64,000 nt of DNA from Synergistaceae bacterium. Lineage in GTDB: Bacteria; Synergistota; Synergistia; Synergistales; Aminobacteriaceae. The DNA lies in contig JAIRYN010000049.1 of the NCBI GenBank assembly GCA_031267575.1, forward strand, positions 25,986 to 89,985. The letters are read 5' to 3'. The translations under genes and the position numbers were made by a program. Shown one piece after another: positions 51,659 to 60,641 of the stretch; within the stretch, counting starts at the first letter, position 1, and the number at the start of each line of letters is the position of its first letter. The notes below the pieces were generated by a model. It was not told where the DNA came from and made no database searches. It saw nothing but the letters and a program-made list of their open reading frames with translations.

Positions 51659-53617
51659 GTGCCAAACATAGGAAACGCGTTTTTTTCAACTCCTATCGCG
51701 ACTCCTATCGCGATTCCTGTTGCGACCCCTGAGCAAAAACCCACGGGCGCGGCCGGCGTGAGGGAGTCGGAAGGAAAAATCGGCGATAAGGGACTTCAAG
51801 AAGAAGTTATGCCCTTTTTGTCCGTTCTCACTCAATTCGCCGAGGACCTGAGACCCAATAAGAATACCATCGTTGACCCGATGGCTTGGTTCAACGCAAA
51901 TAACAATGAAAACAAAAACGGCAACGAAAACGTAACAGATGAAACGCCGCTGTTCGTAAGGGAGGGAAATAATCCTTTTTTTTCGAAGTCCGTTTTGGAT
52001 TTGTTGCCCTCTCTCGGAAAGGATCTGGACAATCACTTAGAAAATAACTTAGAAAATAACTTAGAAAAAAACACAGAAGAGGCATCACCTTTTGAGTGGG
52101 TAAACACAGTCTTAAGCGAATTGGATGCATTGAGTAAATTGGATGAATCTGAAGACCGAGTTCTGTCTCGTGAAGACATAAGTCGCCTCGAGGCGATGTT
52201 GGCAAAATTCCGCAAAAATGATTTGGAAGACGATGATTCTCTGTTCAAAACAGCTTTTGCCGATTTAAAATACACAGCGAATAACTGGCAAAAGCGCCAG
52301 GAAAAGGATGAAACGCCGTTTTTCGGGCAAGCGAACGAGATTCTAAATGAATTGGGTGAAACCGGAGATCGAGTTTTGTCCCGTGAGAATATAAGCCGCA
52401 TTGAGGCGATGTTGGCGACATTTCGCGGCGTAAAAGACGACTTGAAAAATGATTTAAAAGGCAACTTGAAAGGCGATTTAGAAGACGACGATATTCAATT
52501 ATCTCTCAAGACAGTTCTTACCGATTTAAAACTTCTTGCGGATAGTTGGACAAAACACCGAAAGAAAGGCGAGACTTTGCCTCTGAAAGATTTGAGAGGA
52601 CAAGGCGCTTTGGATGGACAAGAGCAAGAAAAAACAGAGGAAAGGAATCTTCCTCTTCGTGAAACTCTTCTTCTTACACCTCTTCTTGTGGAAGATAATC
52701 CCAAGGGCGAAACGGCGGATCTCTCGAAATCGCGGGTTTTTTCCCACTTTGCTTCGTACCTTGAAACAGATCTCTCCTTGAAAATGAAAGAAAAAGAAAA
52801 AGGGAACGCGGATGCGTCTGAGGAAAAAACCGAGTGGGACGAAAGACTTTCTTCAGCGATTTCTCGTATTCCTGAACAAGGGGAATTGGCTGTCCCTACC
52901 TTTTCCGAGAGAACTTCACCTCGAAACGAGTTCTCCACCGAACGCGACGTGGTTGAGGGTTCTCCTCAGGAAAAGCTGGGTTCTTTGAATCGAAACACCG
53001 CCAACGTAGGCGCGAATTTGGCGAGTTCGGCAGATGCTAAAGAGGATAGCCCTTTATCGGGCAGCGAAAACGAGAAAGGAGCTTCGGTAAAACCCAAAGC
53101 GGAGGAACATAAGTCAGGATTTGAACAGTTTTTTGATGGAGTGCGACGCGGCGAAACACGAGGAGATGTTCACAGAGAGAGCCTGAACTTGGCGAAAGAC
53201 GCACCCCTGCCCAGGAACGAAGCGCTGCGCGAAGGTCTGGATAACGTGGTTCGGTTTATCCGCGTCAGCGGAGAGCAGAAAGCCGCTTTGATCGTCGATC
53301 CTCCCGCTTTGGGCCGGATCAGCGTGGAGTTGACCAATAATGCTGTAGGACTGGAAGCCTCCATCAAAGTGGGCAGCGAGCAAGCGCGCCAGTTGATACA
53401 GGACCAGCTCGCCCAACTGAGGTGGTCTTTGGCACAACAGGGAGTGCAGTTGACCCATTTTTCGGTGGACGTCCAGCAGGACAACGGACGCCGGGAACAA
53501 GGCCAGAATTCGGATCGGAGAAGGGTCGAAGCCTCGACTAGAAACGACATGGACGAGGGCGAAGAGACGGTATTCAGGGTAGATCTAGACCAAGGCCTTC
53601 TTTATTGGGTGGCGTGA
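51659..53617 (+). CDS. fliK: Flagellar hook-length control protein FliK
   Basis: The 652-residue protein's C-terminal region (about 530-630) has the Flg_hook domain LIVDPPALGRISVELTNNAV and LRWSLAQQGVQLTHFSVDVQ. The rest is a low-complexity ruler region, rich in Asn/Glu/Lys/Asp. It includes ENNLENNLE repeats (about 125-138) and an internal duplication of about 75 residues (VLSREDISRLEAMLAKFR and VLSRENISRIEAMLATFR). In FliK the extended middle measures hook length, so such duplications may change hook size. GTG 51659 follows AAGGAAGGT. Confidence 0.88.
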   Translation: MPNIGNAFFSTPIATPIAIPVATPEQKPTGAAGVRESEGKIGDKGLQEEVMPFLSVLTQFAEDLRPNKNTIVDPMAWFNANNNENKNGNENVTDETPLFVREGNNPFFSKSVLDLLPSLGKDLDNHLENNLENNLEKNTEEASPFEWVNTVLSELDALSKLDESEDRVLSREDISRLEAMLAKFRKNDLEDDDSLFKTAFADLKYTANNWQKRQEKDETPFFGQANEILNELGETGDRVLSRENISRIEAMLATFRGVKDDLKNDLKGNLKGDLEDDDIQLSLKTVLTDLKLLADSWTKHRKKGETLPLKDLRGQGALDGQEQEKTEERNLPLRETLLLTPLLVEDNPKGETADLSKSRVFSHFASYLETDLSLKMKEKEKGNADASEEKTEWDERLSSAISRIPEQGELAVPTFSERTSPRNEFSTERDVVEGSPQEKLGSLNRNTANVGANLASSADAKEDSPLSGSENEKGASVKPKAEEHKSGFEQFFDGVRRGETRGDVHRESLNLAKDAPLPRNEALREGLDNVVRFIRVSGEQKAALIVDPPALGRISVELTNNAVGLEASIKVGSEQARQLIQDQLAQLRWSLAQQGVQLTHFSVDVQQDNGRREQGQNSDRRRVEASTRNDMDEGEETVFRVDLDQGLLYWVA

Positions 53618-53677
53618 AGCGCTGAGGTAAATTTAAGGCACTTGATCTTTAGACCATAACAGGCGGGAGGAATTGAA

Positions 53678-54115
53678 ATGGCTGTAAATAGCACATCCGA
53701 CGCGAGTTCGGCAATAAGCTCGGACCAATTGGCTTCGGCTTCGCGTGCCGTGACGAACGAACTGGGTAAAGACGCGTTTTTAAAGTTGCTGATCGCGGAG
53801 CTTTCCAATCAAGACCCCATGAACCCCATGAGCGACCGGGACTTTATCGCTCAGATGGCGCAGTTTAGCTCGTTGGAGCAGATGACCAACATGAATACGG
53901 AATTGGAAAAAATGTCTGGAGCCGGGCAGTATTCGGCCGTGAACTACATAGGCAAGCTCGTCGTGTTCGATTACGAGGCCCCCGACGGCACGGTGACGTC
54001 TGTGGCGGACACGGTAGTGGCGGTGTGGTATGACTCCCAGGAGGGCGCCATACTTGAAACCGATCAATGTGGGGAGATTCCTCTGAAGAAGATCGACGGG
54101 GTGCTTTCCGCCTGA
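53678..54115 (+). CDS. flgD: Flagellar hook assembly scaffold FlgD
   Basis: The 145-residue protein has the FlgD N-terminal motif LGKDAFLKLLIAELSNQDPMNPMSDRDFIAQMAQFSSLEQM (split over about 29-70) and a short C-terminal part without the full Ig/TUDOR-like domain of larger FlgD proteins. It caps the growing hook. SD GGGAGG precedes the ATG. flgE, which normally follows, is absent: the next gene is convergent. Confidence 0.92.
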   Translation: MAVNSTSDASSAISSDQLASASRAVTNELGKDAFLKLLIAELSNQDPMNPMSDRDFIAQMAQFSSLEQMTNMNTELEKMSGAGQYSAVNYIGKLVVFDYEAPDGTVTSVADTVVAVWYDSQEGAILETDQCGEIPLKKIDGVLSA

Positions 54116-54143
54116 TGATTGATTCCCTCTACTTAAGATTCGC

Positions 54144-55336
54144 TCAGTAAAAAAGCTCGAAGAGTTGCCCGACGGGGTAGCCATAAAGAACCGCTCCGGA
54201 GAATCGTTCGTATAAGCGCTTCTTGCCGTCCTCCAAAACCTGGGGGTGTACTCCCAGGTAAATGGAGACGGACGCTTCCACATAAGCCGCCAATTTGTCG
54301 CAAACCTCGATCAGCTGCCCATCTAGGGGATTGTACTTGTCATGGTTGAGTTCTTTCGGAATGTCCCCTTTATGACACAGAAGGGGTTGATCTTCCCGCT
54401 GTGTTTTGTTCGTGAATTCGTTCTCGGTATAGTAACGCAGCTCTTGAACCCAGTGACTCGGAATCAGCGGAAAAATCCGCTCCTCCATGGACTCTCGTTC
54501 GTAGCGGTGGATCAGGGCGTCCAGCCCCTCCACCGAGGCTTTGACGGGAGAGACGATGTCTCGGGTCAATACTTCAGGCAGGTCGTGAAAAAGCCCACCG
54601 AAAAAGTTATTGTAAGCGCGGCGCGGACAAACCCCTATCTCGATGGAAACAAGATAAGAAACCACGGCCACGAAAAGAAGATGTCCCAGCACGGAGGTCT
54701 GAGGGATCCTCGGGGTTTGGGCCCACCTCTTCTGAAAGGTCAACTGCCCCACTAAAGAAACAAACCCCCATAGCTTGGATGACGCGGGAGCCAAGAGCAT
54801 CTCTCGAGCGGTAGTCACGTCGATGTTCTCGATTTGTTCTTCGATTTCTTGACGGGTTTGCTCGATACCGTACATATTGGCGCTCCAATGGAGGATGAAA
54901 TCGAACTCCCACTTGGTAGCTAGGTAGTGCGCTGAACGCAAGACGCAGCTCTCCAACGACGGCGTCCGGGTTTGGTGATACTTCCGAAAACGTTCGGCGA
55001 AAGAGGCAGAGAGGCCGTTCAGGTCTTGTTCGAGCTTGTGAAACACCCATTCGTTAAGCTGGTCGCGGGTATCCTGGTCTTGCATCAGTTTATGAAACAC
55101 CGGCGGACGGATATCCGTGACGACTACCCGATGCAGGAACTCGAAGACCCCGCCGTCGATCAGCGCCAGCCAATCGACGGCGCGCCCCGCGTCCTCCTCG
55201 CGCTTGCCCAACACCCAAGCGATAACCATCTTATGAGCCTGCTTGCCCAGTTCAGTGAAAACGGCGGGGTGAGGGTGGTCATTCCATCGTTCGATGCTGG
55301 CGGCGGAAAAAAGGCGCTCCAGAAGAGGACGGGTAA

Positions 55337-55340
<4 letters not shown>
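54144..55340 (-). CDS. HD-domain hydrolase (YfbR/HD_3-like)
   Basis: A 398-residue protein with an HD phosphohydrolase core at about 215-350: His in TSVLGHLLFVA, the His-Asp pair in GGLFHDLPEVLTRD and the distal Asp in IEVCDKLAAYVEAS. Metal-dependent nucleotidase or phosphodiesterase activity is likely; the substrate is unknown. The 200-residue N-terminal part is helical and not recognised. It is translationally coupled to larB (ATGA overlap) and convergent with flgD. Confidence 0.75.
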
Positions 55341-56166
<826 letters not shown>

Positions 56167-56167
<1 letters not shown>

Positions 56168-57513
56168 CACTCTTCTTTCTTCACCGTTGCCTCCGTCTCC
56201 ACCTTAACCTCAAATTTCTCTTCTATTTTAGCCTCTTTATCCTCTAAGCGCGTAACGAGGATCTGATCGATTTTGTAGTTGTCGATGTCCATCACCTCAA
56301 AGCTATAGCCCCCAAAGCTCACCAAGTCCGTGCGGCGAGGAATCCGGCGCAGCATGTAGGTCAAAAATCCTCCCACAGTCTCGTAGTTTTCCGAGCTGGG
56401 AAATTCTTCGATCTTGAACGCGCTCATCACATCGTCTATGGGTGTGCCCCCTTCCACAAGCCAAGAGTGATCATCCCGTTTCATGATCTGCTCTTCCTGT
56501 CCCGCGACATTGCCCATGAGCATCACCATGATGTCTTTCAAAGACAGAATACCCACTACCAAAGCGTATTCATTCAACACCACCGCCAAGTCCTCACCCC
56601 GACCCTTAAACTGGTCCATAGCCTCCGCCAGGGTGAGGGTGTCAGGAAGGATCAACGGGGGTCTAATCTGCGCGGCGTCCGTCAATTCCAGACTTCTGCT
56701 CTTGAGTAGACGGGATAAGAGGTCTTTCGAGTCCACATAGCCAATCACGTGGTCGATGTTTCCCCGACACACGGGATAGGTGGTGTGGGGATGCTCCGCC
56801 ACCTTGACCCGAATGCTCTCCTCGCTTTCGTGAATGTCAAAGTAAACGACGTTCTCCCTCACCGTCATGGCTGAGGGCACGGTGCGGGAGTCCAGTTCGA
56901 ACACGTTACCGATCAGTTCCTTTTCCTGGTTACGAAGCACGCCCGCCAGAGCCCCCGCCTCCATCATCGCATAGAGATCGTCTGACGTGACGTCGTCGCG
57001 CCTCTTCTCCGTCATGCCCACAAGTTTGAAAACGGCGTTCACCAAGGCGTTCAAACTCTTGCTTAGGGGACTGAAGAAGGTAATCAGTTTTCGCATTGGC
57101 ATCGCCCACCGCAGGGCCACCGCCTCAGGAAAAGCCATTGCCACACGCTTAGGGATTACGTCCGCGAAAAGAACAAACGCCAGTGTTATCATAAGAAAAG
57201 AGATAAGGGAAGCGGTTTTTTCCGCCGAGGAACGCGAGATGAAATCTGGGAAAAGAGCGGCGATGCGGGGAGACAGAAAGGAATCGCTCACGATACCCCC
57301 GAAAATCGCGACGGCGTTCAGCCCGATCTGGACCGTCGTGAAGAACATCCCCGACTGTTCCTGAAAAGCAAGAACCTGGGACGCGTCGGTCTTGCCCTCG
57401 CTCAAAAGAACCCGCAGCTTCACCCGGCGGGAAGCCGCCAGGGAAATCTCCCCCATCGACAAAAACGCGCTGCTGACGATTAGTAAAAATACAATCACAA
57501 CTCCGTATAACAT
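56167..57513 (-). CDS. CNNM/CorC-family (hemolysin C-like) membrane protein with CBS domains
   Basis: The 448-residue protein has an N-terminal CNNM (DUF21) transmembrane domain (about 1-185, four hydrophobic segments, first one LYGVVIVFLLIVSSAFLSMGE), two CBS domains (about 205-330; MTVRENVVYFDI and GILSLKDIMVMLMG) and a C-terminal CorC/HlyC domain (about 350-430). It is probably a Mg2+ or Co2+ transporter or regulator. SD AAAGGAGGT is 9 nt before ATG 57513, which is preferred to an upstream frame start. It overlaps larB and leads the minus-strand three-gene set. Confidence 0.9.
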
Positions 57514-57647
57514 GGATCCGTACCTCCTTTGGCCTATGATCCTAGTCATGGAGCTAGTTTAACATAAAGCCTCGTGTTAGCGCTACTTTCTCCTCTTCTC
57601 CATCTCAGAGAAAGACTTTTATGGCTCCCTATCCGGTGTAGAAAGGG

Positions 57648-57743
57648 GTGTCAGCCTGTGGAGAGGACAGCTCTGGCCGTCGTCGCGAGATGGCGGTGAA
57701 ACTGGCCTCAGTGAAGCAGGAAGTCAACTTTGAATCTGTTTAG
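57648..57743 (+). pseudogene. Possible tnpB C-terminal remnant (IS1341-like)
   Basis: The frame VSACGEDSSG...VKLASVKQEVNFESV-stop resembles the C-terminal tail of IS1341-type TnpB proteins (CGE...VKQE). Nothing else of the element is recognisable. The rest of 57514-57988 holds a K/E-rich low-complexity stretch (57790-57890) and a hairpin. Confidence 0.4.
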
Positions 57744-57900
57744 ACAGATTTGAATAGCTCTAACGGAACGGAGGTGTAGGTATCAACGTTTGAAGGAGTT
57801 TATAACAAATAAAAGAAAGAAGGGGGAAAGGAAGGTAGAAAAGAAGATAGAAAATAAGGTGGAAAAGAAGGTGGAAAAGAAGGATGGACAGTTATGTGAT

Positions 57901-57930
57901 AAGGATCATCCAAGATCTCGGATGATCCTT
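57901..57930. terminator. Perfect 11-bp stem hairpin
   Basis: AAGGATCATCC and GGATGATCCTT enclose an 8-base loop. It lies downstream of the minus-strand MliC/META gene. The T-tract is weak on both strands. Confidence 0.5.
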
Positions 57931-57988
57931 GAATCTCTCAAGTTTCTTGTATCGAGACAAAAACTTTATAGCGTTAGACTCGCGATAT

Positions 57989-58828
57989 TCAGCGTTTCAG
58001 GAGAATCTCCTCATCGTCCTTATTTATAAGCGCTACTCCTTCTTTGCGAAATTCAAACCTGTCGATTCCAGACAGGAATGTGAGAAATCTCTCCTCCTGA
58101 TCCATAAGTTCCTTCGAACCAGCCATTTTGGTCGAGATCCCGTTTGTGATCAGGATTTTGTAACCGGACGCGATCCACAATGACGTGAAGTTGTTGATGG
58201 AAGCCTTTCCACTGAGTTTTCCATCAGAGTGAAAGGTGAGGGTCACGGTGGAACCCGGAATGACCTCTAAGTCGGCAATACTCGCAACCTTCCACTCCAG
58301 TTCGGTCGGAAAGCTCGGGTCCGACAGCCATATTTCTCTATCAGGTCGCCAGATATCATAGCCCAAATACTCCTTCCCTCCGATCTCAAGGAAAACCTCC
58401 TTTCCCTTGTTCCACAATGAGGTCGACGGATCGTTTTCAGCCTCGTACTTTGCTCCGGAAGCGGAAATGGCGCTCTTCATCGCGTAATTCTTGCCATCGA
58501 CAGTCAGGGTGAAATCGTCTTCGTCCGAAAAGTTTCTTATGAGGACATATTTCGGGTAATTGTGACCGCTTATTTTGAGCACGGCGGTAGCGCCATCGCT
58601 CAGGAAAAAAGTCGACGGATCACCTTCAGCCTCAAATCTCTCCCCCGAATCGGTTGGCACGCGCTTCATCACACACGGCAAACCTTCGGGGAAAACCACG
58701 AGTTCGTCTTCTGAAGAGTCAGCCGCCCAAACCGTGTCCGCCATAAGCGTCAAAGTTATCACAAAAATAGTTCCTAACTGCACCCCCAACCGTAATGTTT
58801 TGAAAAATTTTTCTAATCCCGTCATCAT
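57989..58828 (-). CDS. Exported protein with two MliC-like domains and a META domain
   Basis: A protein of about 279 residues. The signal peptide (hydrophobic core about 15-30) ends near VWAAD. Two MliC-like units follow: about 48-95 with RFEAEGDPSTFFLSDGATAVLKI, and about 105-155 with KYEAENDPSTSLWNKGKEVFLEI (each split here over two motifs). A C-terminal META/HslJ domain (about 180-275) contains LTFHSDGKLSG. MliC proteins inhibit C-type lysozyme, so protection against host lysozyme in the periplasm or at the envelope is plausible. SD AAGGAGAC favours ATG 58828. Confidence 0.75.
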   Translation of the reverse strand: MMTGLEKFFKTLRLGVQLGTIFVITLTLMADTVWAADSSEDELVVFPEGLPCVMKRVPTDSGERFEAEGDPSTFFLSDGATAVLKISGHNYPKYVLIRNFSDEDDFTLTVDGKNYAMKSAISASGAKYEAENDPSTSLWNKGKEVFLEIGGKEYLGYDIWRPDREIWLSDPSFPTELEWKVASIADLEVIPGSTVTLTFHSDGKLSGKASINNFTSLWIASGYKILITNGISTKMAGSKELMDQEERFLTFLSGIDRFEFRKEGVALINKDDEEILLKR

Positions 58829-58982
58829 CAAGTCTCCTTATCTTCCAAAATTTTACGCGCCCCAATGAAAATCACTGAAAACCACGTCAAAATAGTCTCA
58901 CTTCTTTCCGTTTTTATCATCCGTCTTTTTTCTGTTATTTTTTCTTAAATTCAGGAAAGAGCTGATATAGCGCGCACGCATG

Positions 58983-58988
58983 ATATAA
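58983..58988 (+). promoter_or_regulatory. TATAAT -10 box upstream of ferredoxin
   Basis: A consensus TATAAT (about 58983-58988) lies 60 bp before the ferredoxin gene. No good -35 box is visible. Confidence 0.4.
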
Positions 58989-59046
58989 TAACACTATCGT
59001 ATTTTTTGGGGGTTTTTATATTTTAAGTTGAACAGGAGGAGATTTT

Positions 59047-59220
59047 ATGGCAAAGGCGGTAGTAGATGCCGATACCTGTGTGGGGTGTGAGGCATGTGTG
59101 GGGACGTGCCCAGTGGAAGCCATCGCTATCGATGAGGGAAAGGCGAAAGTGAACGCCGATACCTGTATCGAGTGCGGAAGCTGTGTTTCAACTTGCCCAG
59201 TCAGCGCGATTTCTCAATAA
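59047..59220 (+). CDS. 2[4Fe-4S] ferredoxin
   Basis: A 57-residue protein, clostridial type. Two clusters are bound by CVGCEACVGTCPVEAI and CIECGSCVSTCPVSAI, that is two CxxCxxCxxxCP motifs. It carries low-potential electrons for fermentation and hydrogenase-type enzymes in the cytoplasm. SD AGGAGGAG precedes ATG. It is monocistronic, followed by a 7-bp stem hairpin (GCTGCCA/TGGCAGC, about 59238-59263). Confidence 0.96.
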   Translation: MAKAVVDADTCVGCEACVGTCPVEAIAIDEGKAKVNADTCIECGSCVSTCPVSAISQ

Positions 59221-59280
59221 GTCATTCAAAAAACACTGCTGCCAGCTTTTGCGAGTTGGCAGCGGTAAATAAAAATCATC

Positions 59281-59370
59281 TCACACGATCCAACCTAACC
59301 CAACCCAACTCAACCTAACCCAATCCGATCCAACCCAATCTAAATCAATCTAAATCAATCTAAGCCTTGT
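59281..59370. repeat. Degenerate CCAA-type repeats after ferredoxin
   Basis: AACCCAACY/AATCCAAC-like units and then three TAAATCAATC units. No gene. It directly precedes the left end of the IS remnant. Confidence 0.6.
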
Positions 59371-59393
59371 TCTGAACATAGCGATTTGATTAT

Positions 59394-59786
59394 GATAAAG
59401 CAATGAGAAAGCCAACGGCTTCAGCCTTTGGACGAGAATTGCAAAGCCATCGTTGGCGGCGTTTGTTTTGTATTTTGTTTATTGCCATATGTCTACTTTC
59501 ATGTTAAACTCTTTTTATGGCTTATCAACAATGGATTCATTCGAACACATCTGTGTTCAATATTGCCTAGATATTGCCTAGATATTGGCTAGCATTTTAT
59601 CTGGTGTCCAAAATATCGGCGCAAGATGCCTGTTGGTGATGCAGAAATACGACTCAAAGAACTTTTATACGAGAAAGCTGATGAAATCGATGTTCAGATT
59701 GCGAAGCTTGAGATCATGCCGAATCACGTTCACGCCTTTGTCAAAACGCGGCCAATCCTACGACTTTTGTCGTGGGAGCATGTCAA
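59394..59786 (+). mobile_element. Decayed IS200/IS605-family element, copy C
   Basis: The left end after TTAT (59390-59393) has GATAAAGC and the AAGCCAACGGCTTCAG hairpin, as in copy A. The leader to tnpA (CATATGTC, CACTTTCATGTTAAA) is also shared with copy A. The right end has CGACTTTTGTCG and ends in TCAA (59783-59786). tnpB is entirely missing. Confidence 0.78.
59517..59765 (+). pseudogene. tnpA: tnpA (IS200-type Y1 transposase) remnant
   Basis: It starts MAYQQWIHSNTSVFNIA, is broken by an 11-bp GCCTAGATATT duplication that adds a stop, then resumes as HFIWCPKYRRKMPVGDAEI and RLKELLYEKADEIDVQIAKL, followed by the HUH motif in MPNHVHAFVKTRP. The C-terminal catalytic Tyr helix is lost at the junction with the right end. 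Confidence 0.85.
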
Positions 59787-59819
59787 GAAGATGGGTTGTG
59801 TTCGCGTGTGGGGACGGGA

Positions 59820-60641
59820 ATGCGACTTGATAAAATGCGCTTGAATAAAATGCACTTGAATAAAATGCACTTAAATGGAATCGACGTCAACTACTACGAC
59901 AAAGGTTCGGGGGACGCGGTTTTGTTTTTACACGGCTGGGGGTCCGATTTTTCGGTGCTCCTGCCTTTTTTGGATCGCCTGGCGGCTGAGCGGAGAGTTT
60001 GCGCGCCCAATTTGCCCGGCTTCGGAGGAAGCGGGGAACCACCCGTTCCCTGGGGAGTGGATGATTACGCAGACTTCGCCATCGCCTTTTTGAAAAAACT
60101 GGGAATCGAGGCCGCGGACTTGATTGGACATTCCCACGGAGGAAGGATCATCATCAAGCTGACAAGCCGGAGCCCTCTTCCCTTTCGTGTCTCGAAGGCG
60201 CTGCTGGTGGGCAGCGCAGGCATCAGACCCCAAAAGACAGCGAAGCGACAGCTCCGCCTGGTTCTCTATAAAACCGTCAAAAGCTTTTTATCGCTACCTT
60301 TTTTGAAAAAGACATTCCCCGGCCTTCTCGAAAGCTGGTGGCGCAAAAACGCCTCGTCCGACTATCGCAACGCGTCCCCTCGGATGCGCGAGTGTTTCGT
60401 GAAGATCGTGAACGAGGACCTGACTCCCTTTCTCTCCTCCATCGCCTGCCCTACCCTTCTGATCTGGGGGGAGAATGACCGAGAAACACCCATCGACAAC
60501 GGAAAACTTATGGAGCGCCTCATCCCTGACGCCGGCCTGGTCGAGTTGAAAAACGCCGGCCATTATCCTTTTCTGGATCAACCTTTCGTGTTTGGCAAGG
60601 TGCTCGATTCTTTTTTCAAGCTAAAAGGTGGAACACCATGA
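59820..60641 (+). CDS. Alpha/beta hydrolase
   Basis: A protein of about 273 residues. Oxyanion segment LFLHGWGSD, nucleophile Ser in LIGHSHGGRI, acid Asp in LLIWGENDRETP and His in NAGHYPFLDQP give a full catalytic triad. The substrate is unknown. Four in-frame ATGs (59820, 59835, 59850, 59865) lie in a 15-bp tandem repeat, so the N-terminus reads MRLDK/MRLNK/MHLNK/MHLNG; the last is the likely original start. The right end of an IS remnant lies 34 bp upstream. Its stop overlaps the MurF-type gene by 4 bp. Confidence 0.88.
   Translation: MRLDKMRLNKMHLNKMHLNGIDVNYYDKGSGDAVLFLHGWGSDFSVLLPFLDRLAAERRVCAPNLPGFGGSGEPPVPWGVDDYADFAIAFLKKLGIEAADLIGHSHGGRIIIKLTSRSPLPFRVSKALLVGSAGIRPQKTAKRQLRLVLYKTVKSFLSLPFLKKTFPGLLESWWRKNASSDYRNASPRMRECFVKIVNEDLTPFLSSIACPTLLIWGENDRETPIDNGKLMERLIPDAGLVELKNAGHYPFLDQPFVFGKVLDSFFKLKGGTP

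Noticed and set aside
57790..58029. Lys/Glu-rich plus-strand ORF
   Set aside because: It is a short-repeat expansion that runs into the hairpin at 57901 and the end of the minus-strand MliC/META gene.
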